The position numbers and the translations under genes are program-made. From Cyathus striatus (taxonomy: Eukaryota > Basidiomycota > Agaricomycetes > Agaricales > Nidulariaceae), in NCBI GenBank assembly GCA_025738555.1, contig JAOVFP010000009.1, forward strand, positions 744,001-808,000: DNA of 64,000 nucleotides. The letters run 5' to 3'. Shown piece by piece: positions 24,890 to 36,029 of this stretch (the first letter of the stretch is position 1; every line of letters begins with the position of its first letter). The notes under the pieces were generated by a model. The model saw only the letters and a program-made list of their open reading frames with translations. It had not been told where the DNA came from and ran no database searches.

Positions 24890-25980
24890 CTCGAACTACA
24901 CAACTTAGCTTAGCTTCGAATACTGATCAACATAATAGCATACAATTGCTTCACGATTTAGATGAATACATATCAAAAGACGGATGTTGAGGTGTTCTCA
25001 CCTTTGATTCCTGTTCATCATCAGCGCTACATCAGGTTCACAACTTTCGACGACCATTTGTACAAATTTTACTGCGTCAAGACCACATGTAGTATCAATA
25101 AACAACCCAGCTCCACAACCCAAACTGCACAGCCGACAGCACACCAAACCCCTTCCTCTCCCGCCCCCAATTTCTAACCCATATCCACTATGTCCACGGA
25201 AACCCATCCGTTTTCGCATATAACCAAATTCTTCGATTGGGTCTCCTCATTCAGTGCATACAAGGCACAAAGCTGGTCACACATGACAACGAGGTTGTTC
25301 CACTACTGAATGATGCTCGTTTGGTTCGAGCTGTCAACAACGTTAGCAACCTTGTAGTCTCCGAATCCAATTCTCCTATAGTAAAAATCACCTCTGGTGG
25401 AATCCACATTCGGATCGTGCGTCGGCCTGAAGGCAAAGGATCCTCTTCAGTATTTTCTGTAGCTGCTACCACCTCCAAAGAGGAACTCCTACACAAGTCT
25501 CCATCATCCGAAGCTAAAGAATACCATGTCTTCGATGGCCATGCAACAAGTTTTATATGGCATGTCATGGACAGTTGCCGAGACCCCAAGACTGAATTTG
25601 ATAGATCACTTGCAGATCATCGAATTGCATGGGCAGAAGCTTATGATAACAGTTTTAGAAGGAGAGGACTGGGTCAAGGTGCAGATGAAGAAGTATTCAT
25701 ACAATAGAGCAAATTACTTCATGGACGATGGAAGGTGCCTTGCTTTCCGTTGGAATTGCTCTCACTACATCTATTCTGGTGGTTTATTCAGCATATCTCA
25801 GGAGAGCCAATGCAGTTAGGTTTTCCGGAGATGAAGACACCGACGGTGAAATATTTTGCAAATTAGTACTAAAGCTGGTATGCATCCTTTTCAACTAAGT
25901 AGAGCCGTTTAAAATTATTATGACCATAATTTTTATACAGAAAGAGCAGCTTTCTATGACGGTCAAAACACACGTTTAAT
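24890..25980 (+). repeat. Copy A of a 1.1-kb dispersed duplication
   Basis: Colinear with 37858-39010. The shared stretch begins with ACACAACTTAGCTTAGC in both copies, covers upstream sequence and a gene, and ends just after the last intron. Divergence is mostly point changes with a few small indels. This copy carries the broken gene. Confidence 0.75.
25190..25975 (+). pseudogene. Broken paralogue of the 38191-39032 membrane protein
   Basis: Aligns along its length with the intact gene at 38191. The start MSTETHPF is present, but a T-run in the following codons is one base short, so the frame is lost at once. It is then regained as ...LVTHDNEVVPLLNDARLVRA. A 12-nt in-frame deletion removes the QLDD-equivalent residues. 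A missing G after GAAGAAGTATTC shifts the frame again and ends translation at EVFIQ, before the putative membrane segment. Two frameshifts relative to its sister make it very likely non-functional. The 3' intron and the terminal KEQL codons remain recognisable. Confidence 0.75.
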
Positions 25981-26217
25981 AGGGAGCACAAACATTTGGA
26001 GGTTCACACAAATATTCTGACAGATGCACAATTTCCCCTCTGTTTAGGTCATTTCATAAATAGTATACAAAATAACAATTTCATAAATATTAAAGCAAAA
26101 GTCTATATCCAGATTATTGTAAAACCGTGATAGTAAGTGCTTTGATTAGGAATTATTATGGTAAGACACAAACTGTACACAGCCAAACACAAAAGGGGTC
26201 TCAGGAATCTCCAGCCT

Positions 26218-26223
26218 CAATCT
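26218..26223. repeat. Left 6-bp target-site duplication (CAATCT)
   Basis: CAATCT immediately precedes the TATGGAAAG terminus. The same six bases follow the other terminus at 30983-30988. Confidence 0.7.
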
Positions 26224-26520
26224 TATGGAAAGTCTAACGACCACGCTCAAACACATCAAATATAATTGAGCTCCGGTGTCCGGCACCACGGCTTCTCGGT
26301 TAGATATTATAATATCGGTTTCAGAATTTCACTTAAGCGAGACTGAGTGCTTACTAACTGAAGCATGGTCGTCCGGTAACTATGTGTTCTTAAGTAATTA
26401 TTTAATTCGTTACAGTGAAATAGAATAATATGTGTATATGAACTCGGATGCAAGTATTTGCGTACTAGATGAACCGATGATCTAAGCGATACTACACGGC
26501 ACTCATATTAAGTAAACTGA
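26224..26520. repeat. Left terminal inverted repeat
   Basis: Matches the reverse complement of 30672-30982. The first 140 bp or so are nearly perfect; the inner half has small gaps and substitutions. Confidence 0.85.
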
Positions 26521-27949
26521 ATTCCAGCCATTTTGCCGTTAAATCCAATTTCATTCAAGTGTAACATTATTAGTTAAGCATTACTGAACTTTTGTTTAAG
26601 CTCTTCTTTTATCGTTCTATGCTACTGTTATATATTTTGCACTGAATAAGAATTATGGAAGGGTCATTCATCAGGAAAAAAACACATAGCCACATAGTAT
26701 TACATAGTCTGTATAGCACCTATAGTTGGCTAAACAAGTTCCCAATATATAGACTTGTATAGACACCCACTAACCTATCATAGATCACGATAGACCTTGA
26801 TAGCTGTGATGATATCTCCATAGATGTACATGATCACGCTAACGTATCTGTAGTATATCTATCTATCAAGCTACATAGCGTACATGATTATATCCACCAC
26901 CCAATCAGTATTCCAGTAATCCATTCCGGTACTACATAAGAAAAAGCTTGCAGCTATCAAAAAGGAACGGAATAAAATAATATATTATGCATATATACTA
27001 ATATGAGACGAGTACATATACATATGTACACAACTTACAGCCCTCGCTACTCTCCATTGTTCATCTATCCACACATCTGGTCAAGTCCTAACATACCCCA
27101 ACCCGAAGCAAGGTGATATAAAGACCCAAGGTTATCTATGCGAATTCAGAAATTAGTATGATCAAAACGAGATAATAACATTGTCATGCCGTATCATGAG
27201 CTATCTTCGGCCCAAGTACAAACGAGTGACAGAGCATAAATCACAGCAGAGAAAAAAAAATTAATTACAAAAGGAATGAAGTTGGATATAAGTCAAACAA
27301 CATGCCGTGCGCGAAGCTTAGAAAAGCGTGGGAATTAAAATGGGATATTTCCGAAGCCTCATAAAGTCGTCGAAACGATCATTATAAAAGAGATATCTGT
27401 GATGGTAGGATATATCAATGCCTAAATATAGCGGCATATCCATTCGTAGACCGGACACATTTTTATAGGGAGTTATTTTACAGGGCTTTGCATTAGAAGC
27501 TGCTGTGCTGATTTCTCTGAATTTGTTTGATGTATTTTCTATAAATACATAATGACGGTGTTATGCTATTCGATCACTCAATACTGACAAGATATTGTTA
27601 AAGTTATCCAATGCTACTGTGAAGAACCCCAAGAGTATGTAATCAAAGTACAGGGTACATAAGTATACTTACTTACAAAAAGTCACTTTTATCGTTGAAT
27701 ACAACGCCTGAGGTGTACAGACCATGGTACGGCTATTATATAAGCAATGTACACCATGAGTTCGAGAGTCCGCTACTTCTAGAGTCAGAGTGGGGCCATC
27801 AACTTTTCGAGTTACCGGTAACTCGAATGGAACTCGAAAGGAACTTGAGTGGAACTCAACTTAGGAACTCACCTGTAACTCGAAAAATGTAAATTAGCTT
27901 GATTTGTATTGTATATCACAGACATTCTGACCCTGCTATGGATTACTAG

Positions 27950-29545
27950 ATTAATGCTCACTCGCTGTTGCGCCTCGGCGCTCATTATTTCCCACGCCCC
28001 TGAATGTTGATCATTAATTTGATCTGATGCTTCTCCCTCCATCAAATTGATCAATGAGTGCCACACGTTGTTTTCCACGGCATGCTTGATCACATTCATA
28101 TGCCTCATCATCGTTATAAGTGGTGAGCACCCATTATTTTCATTTCTGGTCGAGTTATTGGACAATTCCTCTCAATTTTTTTTGTGAATATGAATGTATA
28201 TTAAATGCTTCTACAGTACAGCTAAATTACCTATGAAATAGTATGAAAAGTTTATATTATTATTATTAATGTTATATTTTATATAAGCACAATACATCAT
28301 GCTTATGCAACTAAGATGTTATAATACATGCAAAATAACTAACTTCATATTGTAAAAAAAAAATCACAGGAAGAATCCAAAAACTGAGAGAAGAATGCAC
28401 AAAATACGTGCTCACTGTTGAACATGATGGAAGAAGTGCAATGCGATCACCATCAATGCATCAGAAGCGAGTGGAGTTATCGGGGATTTGATGGCTGATG
28501 TGATGGTGCTATTTTTTACACATCCGCGGCAGCAGGGGTGGGCGTGGGAAACAACGAGGTAAGGGATTGCGATAACAATGAGCATGATTGTAAAGTATGG
28601 GTTTTTTGTAATGGAATTTGAGGAACTTAATATAGGAACTTAACTGGAACTTAACTGGAACTCGAATGGAACTCGACCCAAATTCAAGTGTCCTTGAGTG
28701 TCAATTTACCACTCGAAGGTAACTCGATGGTAACTTAACTGACACTCAAATTTAGGAACTTAACACCACTCGAAAAAAAAATATGCGAGGAACTCAACTC
28801 GACTCGATGGAACTTAACTTTTACTCAAAAAAATATGCGAGAAACTTAACTTTACTCAAGGGAACTTAACTTTTATTCGAAAAATAAGCAAGTTGTATAC
28901 CTGTATTGTATGAGAACCTTACAGTAATTATACAGTAGTTTGTGTTGTTTCCTGCCCCTCCGCTCACTGTTTCCCATGCATATAATTCAATGTTTACTCA
29001 TTTCCCATTAATTGCACATCCTCATTGTTGCCCGCACCTCCGCTCATAATTTCCCACGCATCCGCTTAACATATCGCGCCAACATACTTTCGCGCTCAAT
29101 GTTTCCCACGCTCTGCTGCTATCATTCTGACCTCTACTCATTATTTCCCGCCCTCCCGCTCGTTATTTCCCACGCATCCGCTTACTATTTCTGCTGTCCA
29201 CTGCTGTCCACTTCCCGCTCAGCATTTTCCATGCTTTCGCTTCTCCTTTAATTATTATTTCCTGCCCTCCCTTCCGCTCGAAATTTCCCACGCATTCCAT
29301 CATTTCCCGCCCTCCCGCTCATATTTTCCCACGCTTCCGCTTTCACTTCTGATGCTCACTGGGTATTCGCATTTATTTACCATGCCACCGCTTCTGCTGT
29401 TCACTGCTGTCTGCATCCCCGCTCAATATTTTCCCGTGCTATCGCTTATTGTTCCGACCTCTGTTTATTATTTCCCACTCATTTCATCATTTCCCGCCCT
29501 CCCGCTCTTATTTTCCCACGCCTCCGCTCTTATTTTCCTTCACAA
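27950..29545. repeat. Degenerate CCGCTCA/TTTCCCACGC word array inside the TIR element
   Basis: Many irregular copies of CCGCTCA...TTTCCC(A/G)C words, densest at 28990-29545. They are interrupted by AT-rich DNA and by an array of GGAACTTAACT/GGAACTCGA words (28620-28880). No coding capacity. It resembles in style, though not in exact word, the array in the 1213-4313 element. Confidence 0.65.
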
Positions 29546-30039
29546 CTAATACACTTTTCTACACAAATCACATAATCTGTGCAAAGCATGGAACATATTA
29601 TAATAAAAGACTAAATACATATATAACTCGCATTTTTATAAGTTTATGTACATTAGTACCCAGTATAATATGGTCTACTAAATGTATAACAACTTATATT
29701 AAGTGATGCAAAAAGACTGAAATAAAAAGAGCAAGAATTGAGCTTAAAAATCAGAAAAGACTTGCTCACTGTTGAGCATGATGAGCATTGATGATAAGGA
29801 AGAGTGCACATCAAAAATCACACGATGTGTTGATGTCGCAGTGATGAATATTTGTTTATGATAGATGTGATCGTTCAATACTGCACGTAAACAGAAGTAA
29901 ATAAAGGCGGGCAGAGTCCGTGGGAAATGTCGATGAAATCAGGCAGGGTGCGGGACAGAGCTGTGGTAGCAATAGTAGTGATTAGCAAATAGTAGTACTA
30001 GTGATTAGTTTATAGTTACTGTATAGTTGAAATTTTGAA

Positions 30040-30450
30040 ACTTGAACTTGAGGGAACTCGAAAAATTAGCGAGGAACTTAACTCGAGAGAACTCAACTTT
30101 CAGAAAAAAATTAACAAGGAACTTAAGTCGACTTGAAAAACTCAACTTGAGGGAACTCGACTTACACTCACTCAGATAGTAGTACTAGTGATTAGTTTTT
30201 ACTTTACACTTGAAATTTTGAAAATTGAACTTGAGGGAACTCGAAAAATTAGTGAGGAACTTAACTCGAGAGAACTTAACTTTCAGAGAATTAATTAGCA
30301 AGGAACTTAAGTCGACTCGAAAAACTTAACTTTCACTGAATAAAAATAAGCGGGGCCAAAGTGGAACTTAACTATAACTCAACTGGAACTTAACTTTGAC
30401 TCGACTAGAACTTAACTTTGACTCGAAAAACTTAAGGGGAACTCGAAATG
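30040..30450. repeat. GGAACTCGA / GGAACTTAACT word array
   Basis: Two near-copies of a block of about 150 bp, each beginning near TTGAACTTGAGGGAACTCG, followed by closely packed GGAACTTAACT words. Related words occur at 27790-27890 and 28620-28880 in the same element. Confidence 0.65.
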
Positions 30451-30671
30451 TTAGCAGCCCGTCAGAGTGGAGTAAGCATATGATAAGTAGAATGCAATGA
30501 AGCGTATAGCACTGTTGTACAGTGTACAGTATTTGTTAATACTGTACATGTCAGGATTATGGAGTAAGAAAGCAAGATAGACATAGTACGTATGAAATAA
30601 TTATCTGGTTGTCAATCGTGTATGTATGTCAAAGGTGGCCTACTGAAGTGAATTTGTAGTCGGATCGGGTG

Positions 30672-30982
30672 CGCGGGTTCACTTAATATGAGCGCTACAT
30701 AGTATCGCTTATATTGTCTGCCGGTGGCTCATCTAGTCCACATTTCACAAACACTTATATTGGAGCTCATAGAGGTATATTATTTTATCTTAACGAACTA
30801 AATAATTACATGAGCACACACTGTACTTACTGGACGACCATGCTTCAGTTAATAAGCGCTCAGTCTCGCTTAAGTGAAATTCTGAAACCGATATTGTAAT
30901 ATCTAACCGAGAAGCCGTGGTGCCGGACACCGGAGCTCAATTATATTTGATGCGTTTGAGCGTGGTCGTTAGACTTTCCATA
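30672..30982. repeat. Right terminal inverted repeat
   Basis: Reverse complement of 26224-26520 with small indels. Ends CTTTCCATA, then the CAATCT target duplication. Confidence 0.85.
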
Positions 30983-30988
30983 CAATCT
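30983..30988. repeat. Right 6-bp target-site duplication (CAATCT)
   Basis: Identical to 26218-26223. Confidence 0.7.
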
Positions 30989-31142
30989 AGCTTATAAACC
31001 CGTTCATTCCCTTGATTTTCATTAAGTCACCCTTCAACATAGCACCGTCCGCAACGACCACCGCCAGGCCCTTCCCGAAAGCCAGAACCAGTATACCGAT
31101 GAAGGTAACAACTTGGTGTGGGATGGACGACGCCCGTGAGAC

Positions 31143-31583
31143 TCATGACACACGCAAGATGACGAAGCCAACCTTGGTGCCAGGCAGGAACTGAGAGGAA
31201 GCATAAAAGTAGAACAATCTAACAAAGTGATGATCAGAGATGGTTTTCGAGTAAGGACAGAAGACAAAAGAATGGATACAAGATATACCATCAGGATCTG
31301 GATCGAGGTCTGGAAGAATTTTTATTCTGTCAATTTTAGTAAGTGAGAAGAACTGGGGGTGTGGGTTACATACGACATATCCGGCAATTCCGCCAGTGAG
31401 GGTTGAGCAAGTAATATAATGTAGTGATTTCTTATTTGGTGGATGTGGGGGATGCATATAGACAAATTTGCGAGGATGGACTCGGGGTGGTGTCTGTATC
31501 ATCAAAATATAATTGGAATATTGTAGGACAGATGTTATATGAAGGAGTGACATACCTGTATGATGTATAGAATAATATGACAT
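31143..31583 (-). CDS. Uncertain small gene between TIR element and PRP38
   Basis: An uninterrupted 146-codon frame starts MSYYSIHHT and contains HPRKFVYMHPPHPPNKK and LTGGIAGYVV. The same stretch has several good intron signals on the minus strand, including GTATGT...GATACAG near 31555-31493 and GTATGT...TTGACAG near 31369-31323. A spliced reading in another frame is also open, with LLAQPSLAELPDM and IKILPDLDPDPD. I cannot choose between them and recognise neither product. Either way something is probably transcribed here. Confidence 0.25.
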   Translation of the reverse strand: MSYYSIHHTGMSLLHITSVLQYSNYILMIQTPPRVHPRKFVYMHPPHPPNKKSLHYITCSTLTGGIAGYVVCNPHPQFFSLTKIDRIKILPDLDPDPDGISCIHSFVFCPYSKTISDHHFVRLFYFYASSQFLPGTKVGFVILRVS

Positions 31584-31886
31584 CGCAGAGTGCTTGAAGA
31601 CAAAAGAAGGGCTATTTAAACCAAATACGTGCTGGAGAATGTGCCCTTAGGAGAGGTGGGGTCGCGGTACTTTTGTCAGCCATTCAACCAAGGTCGCTCG
31701 GTAAGCGTCGGGTTCTTCATTCCGTCGTCGGGTTCCCGGCCTTAGGCAGCTAATAAGTAGACTATTCCGAAGCTGCTCTCTAAAGAATGGACTTGGAATG
31801 GACTGTACAAAAAAAGTGGGAGTTCAGGATCAAACATGACGGAAATTAAATATAACACACATACACATCGAGAATAACATATCTGA
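31584..31886. other. Intergenic
   Basis: No gene seen. It holds the 3' side of PRP38 and possibly the promoter of the uncertain gene at 31143-31583. Confidence 0.4.
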
Positions 31887-32900
31887 TTAGTTAGAAACAT
31901 CCATTGCTATACGATCTGGGGATATGCTACGAGTCCGTGACCTAAACGATGGTGGAGATGGAGAACGTAACCGTAAACGACTGGGAGAACGACTTCGAGT
32001 TCCGCCTCTGCTGCTAGTTTTAGTGACGCTTTTGTTGTTCGAGCTTCTATCCCTACTTTGACTCCGACTCCGACTCCGACTCCGACTGCGTCCTCTGTTG
32101 CATCCAGAATCACTTCTTCCTTCCATGGCATCTAACAATCTGCTCTTTCTTGGTCTGATCTCCCCATTTTCTTCCAAGACTTGCCGTTTCGGCAGACGAG
32201 GCAAAATGATATCACATACTCGCTCTTCGGCTAATAATGCATACACAAATTCGTCGATGTACGTGAGGGAATAACCCACTAGAAAGGATTAAATGTTAGA
32301 ATATGGAATGGATGAAGTTCCAAAACGCACACATATTCCTTTGCCGCAGTTTCCTGTAATCTTCCAGAAGAGGTTCTAGAAGCTCATACACCTCAACCGC
32401 CCCAAAAGTCATACGTATATAAAAAGCGGCTAGCGCACGCAAATATCTTAGGCGCCGATGTTAGTTAACACTTCAAAGTTACCGGGATGATTCGACTTAC
32501 TTGAACTCTTCTGCTCTTAAGTATTCCACGAGTATCTCTTTCTCCGGTTGAATTTGAAGGAGCTTCAGTAAAAGACATAGGAATTCTGTTGGCCTCTGGT
32601 TTCCGTAAACACCTCCAATGGCTTTGAGGTCAATAGCCTTTTCGATCAAGGTTACGGCTACGAGTAGTATTAGCACCGTGGCACGAACAGGACATATAAA
32701 AACCCTTACCGGTAAGTGCGAAGCAATGTTCTTTCCAATACACTGATTCATGTATCCGGTTTTTAATTATCGCTTCAATAAGATACTGTCAAAATGTGTG
32801 TGAAATTTAGAAAGTGCAATGAGACAACTGTTCAGGACGTTCATACCTGAGGATTTTGACCATGGATTGCCTTAGCACCAATAATTGTTGTGTTTGACAT
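31887..32900 (-). CDS. prp38: Pre-mRNA-splicing factor 38 (PRP38), tri-snRNP component
   Basis: Minus-strand exons: 32900-32847, 32785-32710, 32657-32501, 32446-32331, 32278-31887, giving 264 aa. The start MSNTTIIGAKAIHGQNPQ is followed across the first intron by YLIEAIIKNRIHESVYWKEHCFALT. Next come IEKAIDLKAIGGVYGNQRPT, FLCLLLKLLQIQPEKEI, the AFYIRMTFGAVEVYELLEPLLEDYRKLR block and GYSLTYIDEFVYALL, CDIILPRLPKR. These are the ordered hallmarks of the PRP38 domain, about 175-190 residues. The C-terminus is an RS-type tail with RSRSRSRSRSQSRDR, as in metazoan and basidiomycete homologues and unlike the short yeast protein. PRP38 joins the U4/U6.U5 tri-snRNP and is needed for spliceosome activation, so it acts in the nucleus. 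All junctions keep the frame and no lesion was seen. Confidence 0.95.
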
Positions 32901-33202
32901 TAGGTACCCGGAGAATTTATAAAGGAGCGAATAAGAGAGAGCTCTACAAGCAGCCCAAACGCAGTCTGGCAGTGTGTAAGTATTAAGTATGACTTGTGGA
33001 TGTGAGGACTCGAGCTCGCACCAATACTTTATTACAGGTCACTACCGGTCACTGATCGCCGGTACGTTTGTGTGACCAGCTCATTCAATCAGATACTACC
33101 ATTGAATTCTGTCACTATGACTCACTGAATGTCGAGCTGACGCGTCATTTCTTCAGGTTTTGCTACCAAGCTACTACCTACCACCCGAGACTTTGTCATA
33201 AA

Positions 33203-33236
33203 CCACACACACACACACACACGCACACGCACACGC
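33203..33236. repeat. (CA)n microsatellite in 5' leader
   Basis: About 16 CA/CG dinucleotides, ending some 20 bp before the ATG at 33257. It probably lies in the 5' UTR of the orphan gene and is a candidate for length polymorphism. Confidence 0.8.
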
Positions 33237-33256
33237 TTTTAACACGACCAAAAACC

Positions 33257-34660
33257 ATGGCTTTTGGTACGCTAGCTCGAAAGGTTTCCGAACGGGTCCA
33301 CGACTCCTCCATTTCTAAACTTTTGCGAAAGAAGAAGAACGCTGTTGATGATCGCTTTGTTATGGTGGAGTTTAGCATCGACGAGATGATTTCTAATTAT
33401 GTTCCCTCAGATCCCATGTACAAACCTATGCGAAAGCCGACTACAATTGGCGGCATCCCTACCTCTTATATCTGGAAAAGTCCTCACAAGGTCAACATCG
33501 TTGGCGACGTGAGTCCCGTTGCTGATGTTCCCTGTTATGCTGATATTGGGAGATTCCTCGACCCTCTCTTCCCCGTGGATGACGAGAACGACTGGGATGT
33601 TTTAGGCTCAGATGCGACTGATGTGTCGAATGAGAACGATACCACTGAACCATTGTCCCCTGCTACATTAAGTGAGTCGTTCTTTATCTCATACTCAAGC
33701 ACCTTGTCTCTGACTCTACATTCAGCAAATTCTTCGACTTTCTCCAAAGACAGCTATGATTTTGATGATGACTTTGATATCGTGCAACCGTTAAGCTTGG
33801 AAGACTTGCTCTCTGACTACATCCCCCCAGATCCAATGTATAAACCAACCAAGAGCTTGAAGCGTAAATCAATCAGCTCTCCTATAAAGCATATCTGGAA
33901 ACATCCTCATAACGTTGATGCGGGCGACAAAGTAGTAAGTGATACAGATGATTACTGCTTTGATGCTGATGTTATGAGATCCCTTGACCCTCTCTTCCCC
34001 AAGGACGATGAGAACGACTGGGATATTATAGATAGGAATATTTTCGATCCTGTGAGCGCCAAAGTCATTGGTGGAAAGTCGATAGGTGACTCATCCACGA
34101 TCTCGCACCCAAACCCACCTTCGCTGACTTTACCCCTAACAGATTCCTCTACCTCGCCAAAGTTCAGCTACACTACCCAGCGACGAGTCCCAATTCAACA
34201 CATGCCCCGTAAATCCAAATACCAACGCCCCTCTCGCCCACCAAGCCTTGAGACAATTCAAGAAGAAGACACCCGCGGCCCACACGCTGCTCCTCCACCA
34301 TGGCAAGGCATCGTCAAGAAGCAGGTTTCCGTCTACGAAAATCTCAAATTTGCTGCAAACTCTCCCACACGCCCCCTCATCATACGCAAAAAAAAATTGA
34401 ACACAAAACCCATCCAAAATCCTCCCTCATGCTTTACTGGATGCTCGTTCCACCTGCCTCCCCCTCCACCGTGCTTTGCTGGCTGCCCTTTCCACCCCTC
34501 ACCGGCTATGGAGCTTGATATGCCTTTTAATCATCTTATTGAAGATTTTACGAATGCTTTACTAGATGCTGATTATAATGTTGATGATAATTTTGCGAAT
34601 GATGTGGGAGAGTGCAACCTCGTTGATGACATTTTGAGAGACTTGTTGAGACAGAAGTAA
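33257..34660 (+). CDS. Orphan protein with internal duplication
   Basis: A single long exon of 467 codons counted from MAFGTLARKVSE. An upstream in-frame ATG at 33068 would read through the CA repeat and is unlikely. No known domain. The protein contains two copies of a module of about 100 aa: EMISNYVPSDPMYKPMRK, SYIWKSPHKV, RFLDPLFPVDDENDWDVL, and again LLSDYIPPDPMYKPTKSL, HIWKHPHNV, RSLDPLFPKDDENDWDII. A basic Pro-rich region follows. A Cys repeat comes next (CFTGCSFH, PPPPP, CFAGCPFH) and then an acidic C-terminus. No signal peptide or membrane helix is evident. The 56747-57502 protein shows the same order of a YIW segment then a DDxxxW segment, so a distant family relation is possible. 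Confidence 0.7.
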   Translation: MAFGTLARKVSERVHDSSISKLLRKKKNAVDDRFVMVEFSIDEMISNYVPSDPMYKPMRKPTTIGGIPTSYIWKSPHKVNIVGDVSPVADVPCYADIGRFLDPLFPVDDENDWDVLGSDATDVSNENDTTEPLSPATLSESFFISYSSTLSLTLHSANSSTFSKDSYDFDDDFDIVQPLSLEDLLSDYIPPDPMYKPTKSLKRKSISSPIKHIWKHPHNVDAGDKVVSDTDDYCFDADVMRSLDPLFPKDDENDWDIIDRNIFDPVSAKVIGGKSIGDSSTISHPNPPSLTLPLTDSSTSPKFSYTTQRRVPIQHMPRKSKYQRPSRPPSLETIQEEDTRGPHAAPPPWQGIVKKQVSVYENLKFAANSPTRPLIIRKKKLNTKPIQNPPSCFTGCSFHLPPPPPCFAGCPFHPSPAMELDMPFNHLIEDFTNALLDADYNVDDNFANDVGECNLVDDILRDLLRQK

Positions 34661-35419
34661 TTTGTATCGTGGTGTTGTTGTTTACTTTGGATAGCTTTTT
34701 CATGTTGGATATTCTATGCTAATGTTTCACTTCTTTTCTAGGTTTCTTCCTTTGCGCATATGGTCGGTTAGAAGTTGATCATAGAGCTCTGGGGTATTTC
34801 GTTCGGTGTGTCGCTTATTACGCTGCTCTTGCATTTACTAAATTGTTGAATCGGTGTTTTAGACTGCATACATACTCGCTTTCGTCAGGCCAAGCTCGAA
34901 CCGAAGAAGAATTAATCCTTTATGCCACTTCTTCCAGTACGTCTGTTGTTCAACTATCTTTCAGTGAGTTGAATCACATCTTTTAGACATCGCTCCGTTA
35001 GACCAGAAAGCTCGAATCGAAGAAGAAAGGGCCCGTTACGACATTACTGTTGTCGTAAGTAGTCCGTTCTCCATACCGAAACTAGAAATCTCATTATCCG
35101 TTCCCGAAGCTTGCCACCCTCATCGCCATTGGCTATTTGTTTTCATGTTTTCACTTGTCACTTATCTTTTGTAGTAAATCTATTTGTATATGTGCTTGAT
35201 ATATGTTTACTCTCCTTGATGTGGCACCCAATATCTCACTTACTTACATGAATGAGCTACTTATTCCAGAATAATTATCTTATCCTGTTTGCTTGATCCT
35301 ATGCTTTCTCTATGTGACGGCATGACCTATTTATTTAAAGCAGTAGGCTAACGATCCTAGAATATATTATATAAATTTATGAGTGGATCGGACTCGTTCG
35401 AAACTCCAGAGCACTGAAT
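34661..35419. other. Intergenic with two exon-like repeats
   Basis: No complete gene. Two short exon-like stretches, about 34861-34938 and 34987-35056, are each bounded by a TTTTAG acceptor and a GT donor. They encode related peptides (QARTEEELILYATS and QKARIEEERARYDIT). They could be the tail of a small gene or a decayed duplicated exon. Confidence 0.3.
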
Positions 35420-35740
35420 TTAAATACTCCATCTATGAAGATATAGCCTTAACAATCAATGCCCCGAGATCCCATTTTACATCATGCATAAGGTGATGTC
35501 CTTTCGATGTCAGCTTAATTAAATCTCAATTAGTTTGAAATAAAGAACATACCTGCTCCCTCAACAAATTCCAACTCGCCATCCAAGTAGACTTCTTGAA
35601 TAGAACGCATAACCTACAAGCGCAGTCCGAATTTGTATCTTCTCACTTGACTTGGAAAGGGGTTCTGGAAGATGCAGTGCGAATTAACGAATGGTTGTGA
35701 CATCTGGCTTGGCCGGATTATGCTCTCTTCCTTGTACGAT
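35420..35740 (-). pseudogene. Truncated alpha/beta-hydrolase 3' fragment
   Basis: Closely matches 48280-48620, the last intron and C-terminal part of the hydrolase at 48272-49503. It includes the GTATGT donor, the following His-containing HHLMHD-type codons, and the upstream SQPF and KEESIIWPS-type region. The homology stops near 35740 with no N-terminal half, and a stretch corresponding to the Asp-containing loop is deleted. It is a dead partial copy about 13 kb away from its parent. Confidence 0.75.
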
Positions 35741-36029
35741 ATTGCTGGCATGGTAAAATATGGAATTGGTACGGTTTGCGTGTCGTAAGTTCCTAAACCC
35801 CGGCCGTAGGAGTGAACGCATCCAGTGGGTTTCATGTTTAATTAAGTGTCTAAGCACATCGAAATTTCGGAAAGTAGGAAGGGAAGAAATTACGAACTTC
35901 GTCACGAATTTGGCCGGTGGGCTGTAAGCAGATGGTCTTCAAAGTGACGCGTCTTTCTTTTGAAGTAGAGTATCCTATGTAGAACCTAGCTTGCACAGGC
36001 TACATATAACTTGATCTGTCTGGGAGAGG

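Larger units (their letters stand above)
26224..30982. mobile_element. 4.76-kb non-autonomous DNA element with about 300-bp TIRs
   Basis: The first and last roughly 300 bp (26224-26520 and 30672-30982) are inverted repeats of each other. They are near-identical for the outer 140 bp (ends TATGGAAAGTCTAACGACC) and more diverged inward. A 6-bp CAATCT duplication flanks the element. The interior has no ORF above about 100 codons and no transposase. It contains short-word arrays: GGAACTCGA/GGAACTTAACT words at about 27790-27890, 28620-28880 and 30040-30450, and CCGCTCATTATTTCCCACGC-type words at about 27950-29540. Six-bp duplications and long TIRs occur in Mavericks, but the terminal bases and the lack of genes do not support that, so I leave the superfamily open. 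The outermost TIR also contains CACGCTCAAAC, the word that fills the 1213-4313 element. Confidence 0.8.

Noticed and set aside
26224..30982. A Maverick/Polinton because of the 6-bp duplication and long TIRs
   Set aside because: The ends are TATGG...CCATA, not the usual AG...CT, the length is under 5 kb, and no polymerase, integrase or capsid genes are present.
33068..33256. Upstream ATG at 33068 for the orphan gene
   Set aside because: It would translate the CA microsatellite as a His-Thr run and has poor context. ATG 33257 follows a typical A-rich leader.
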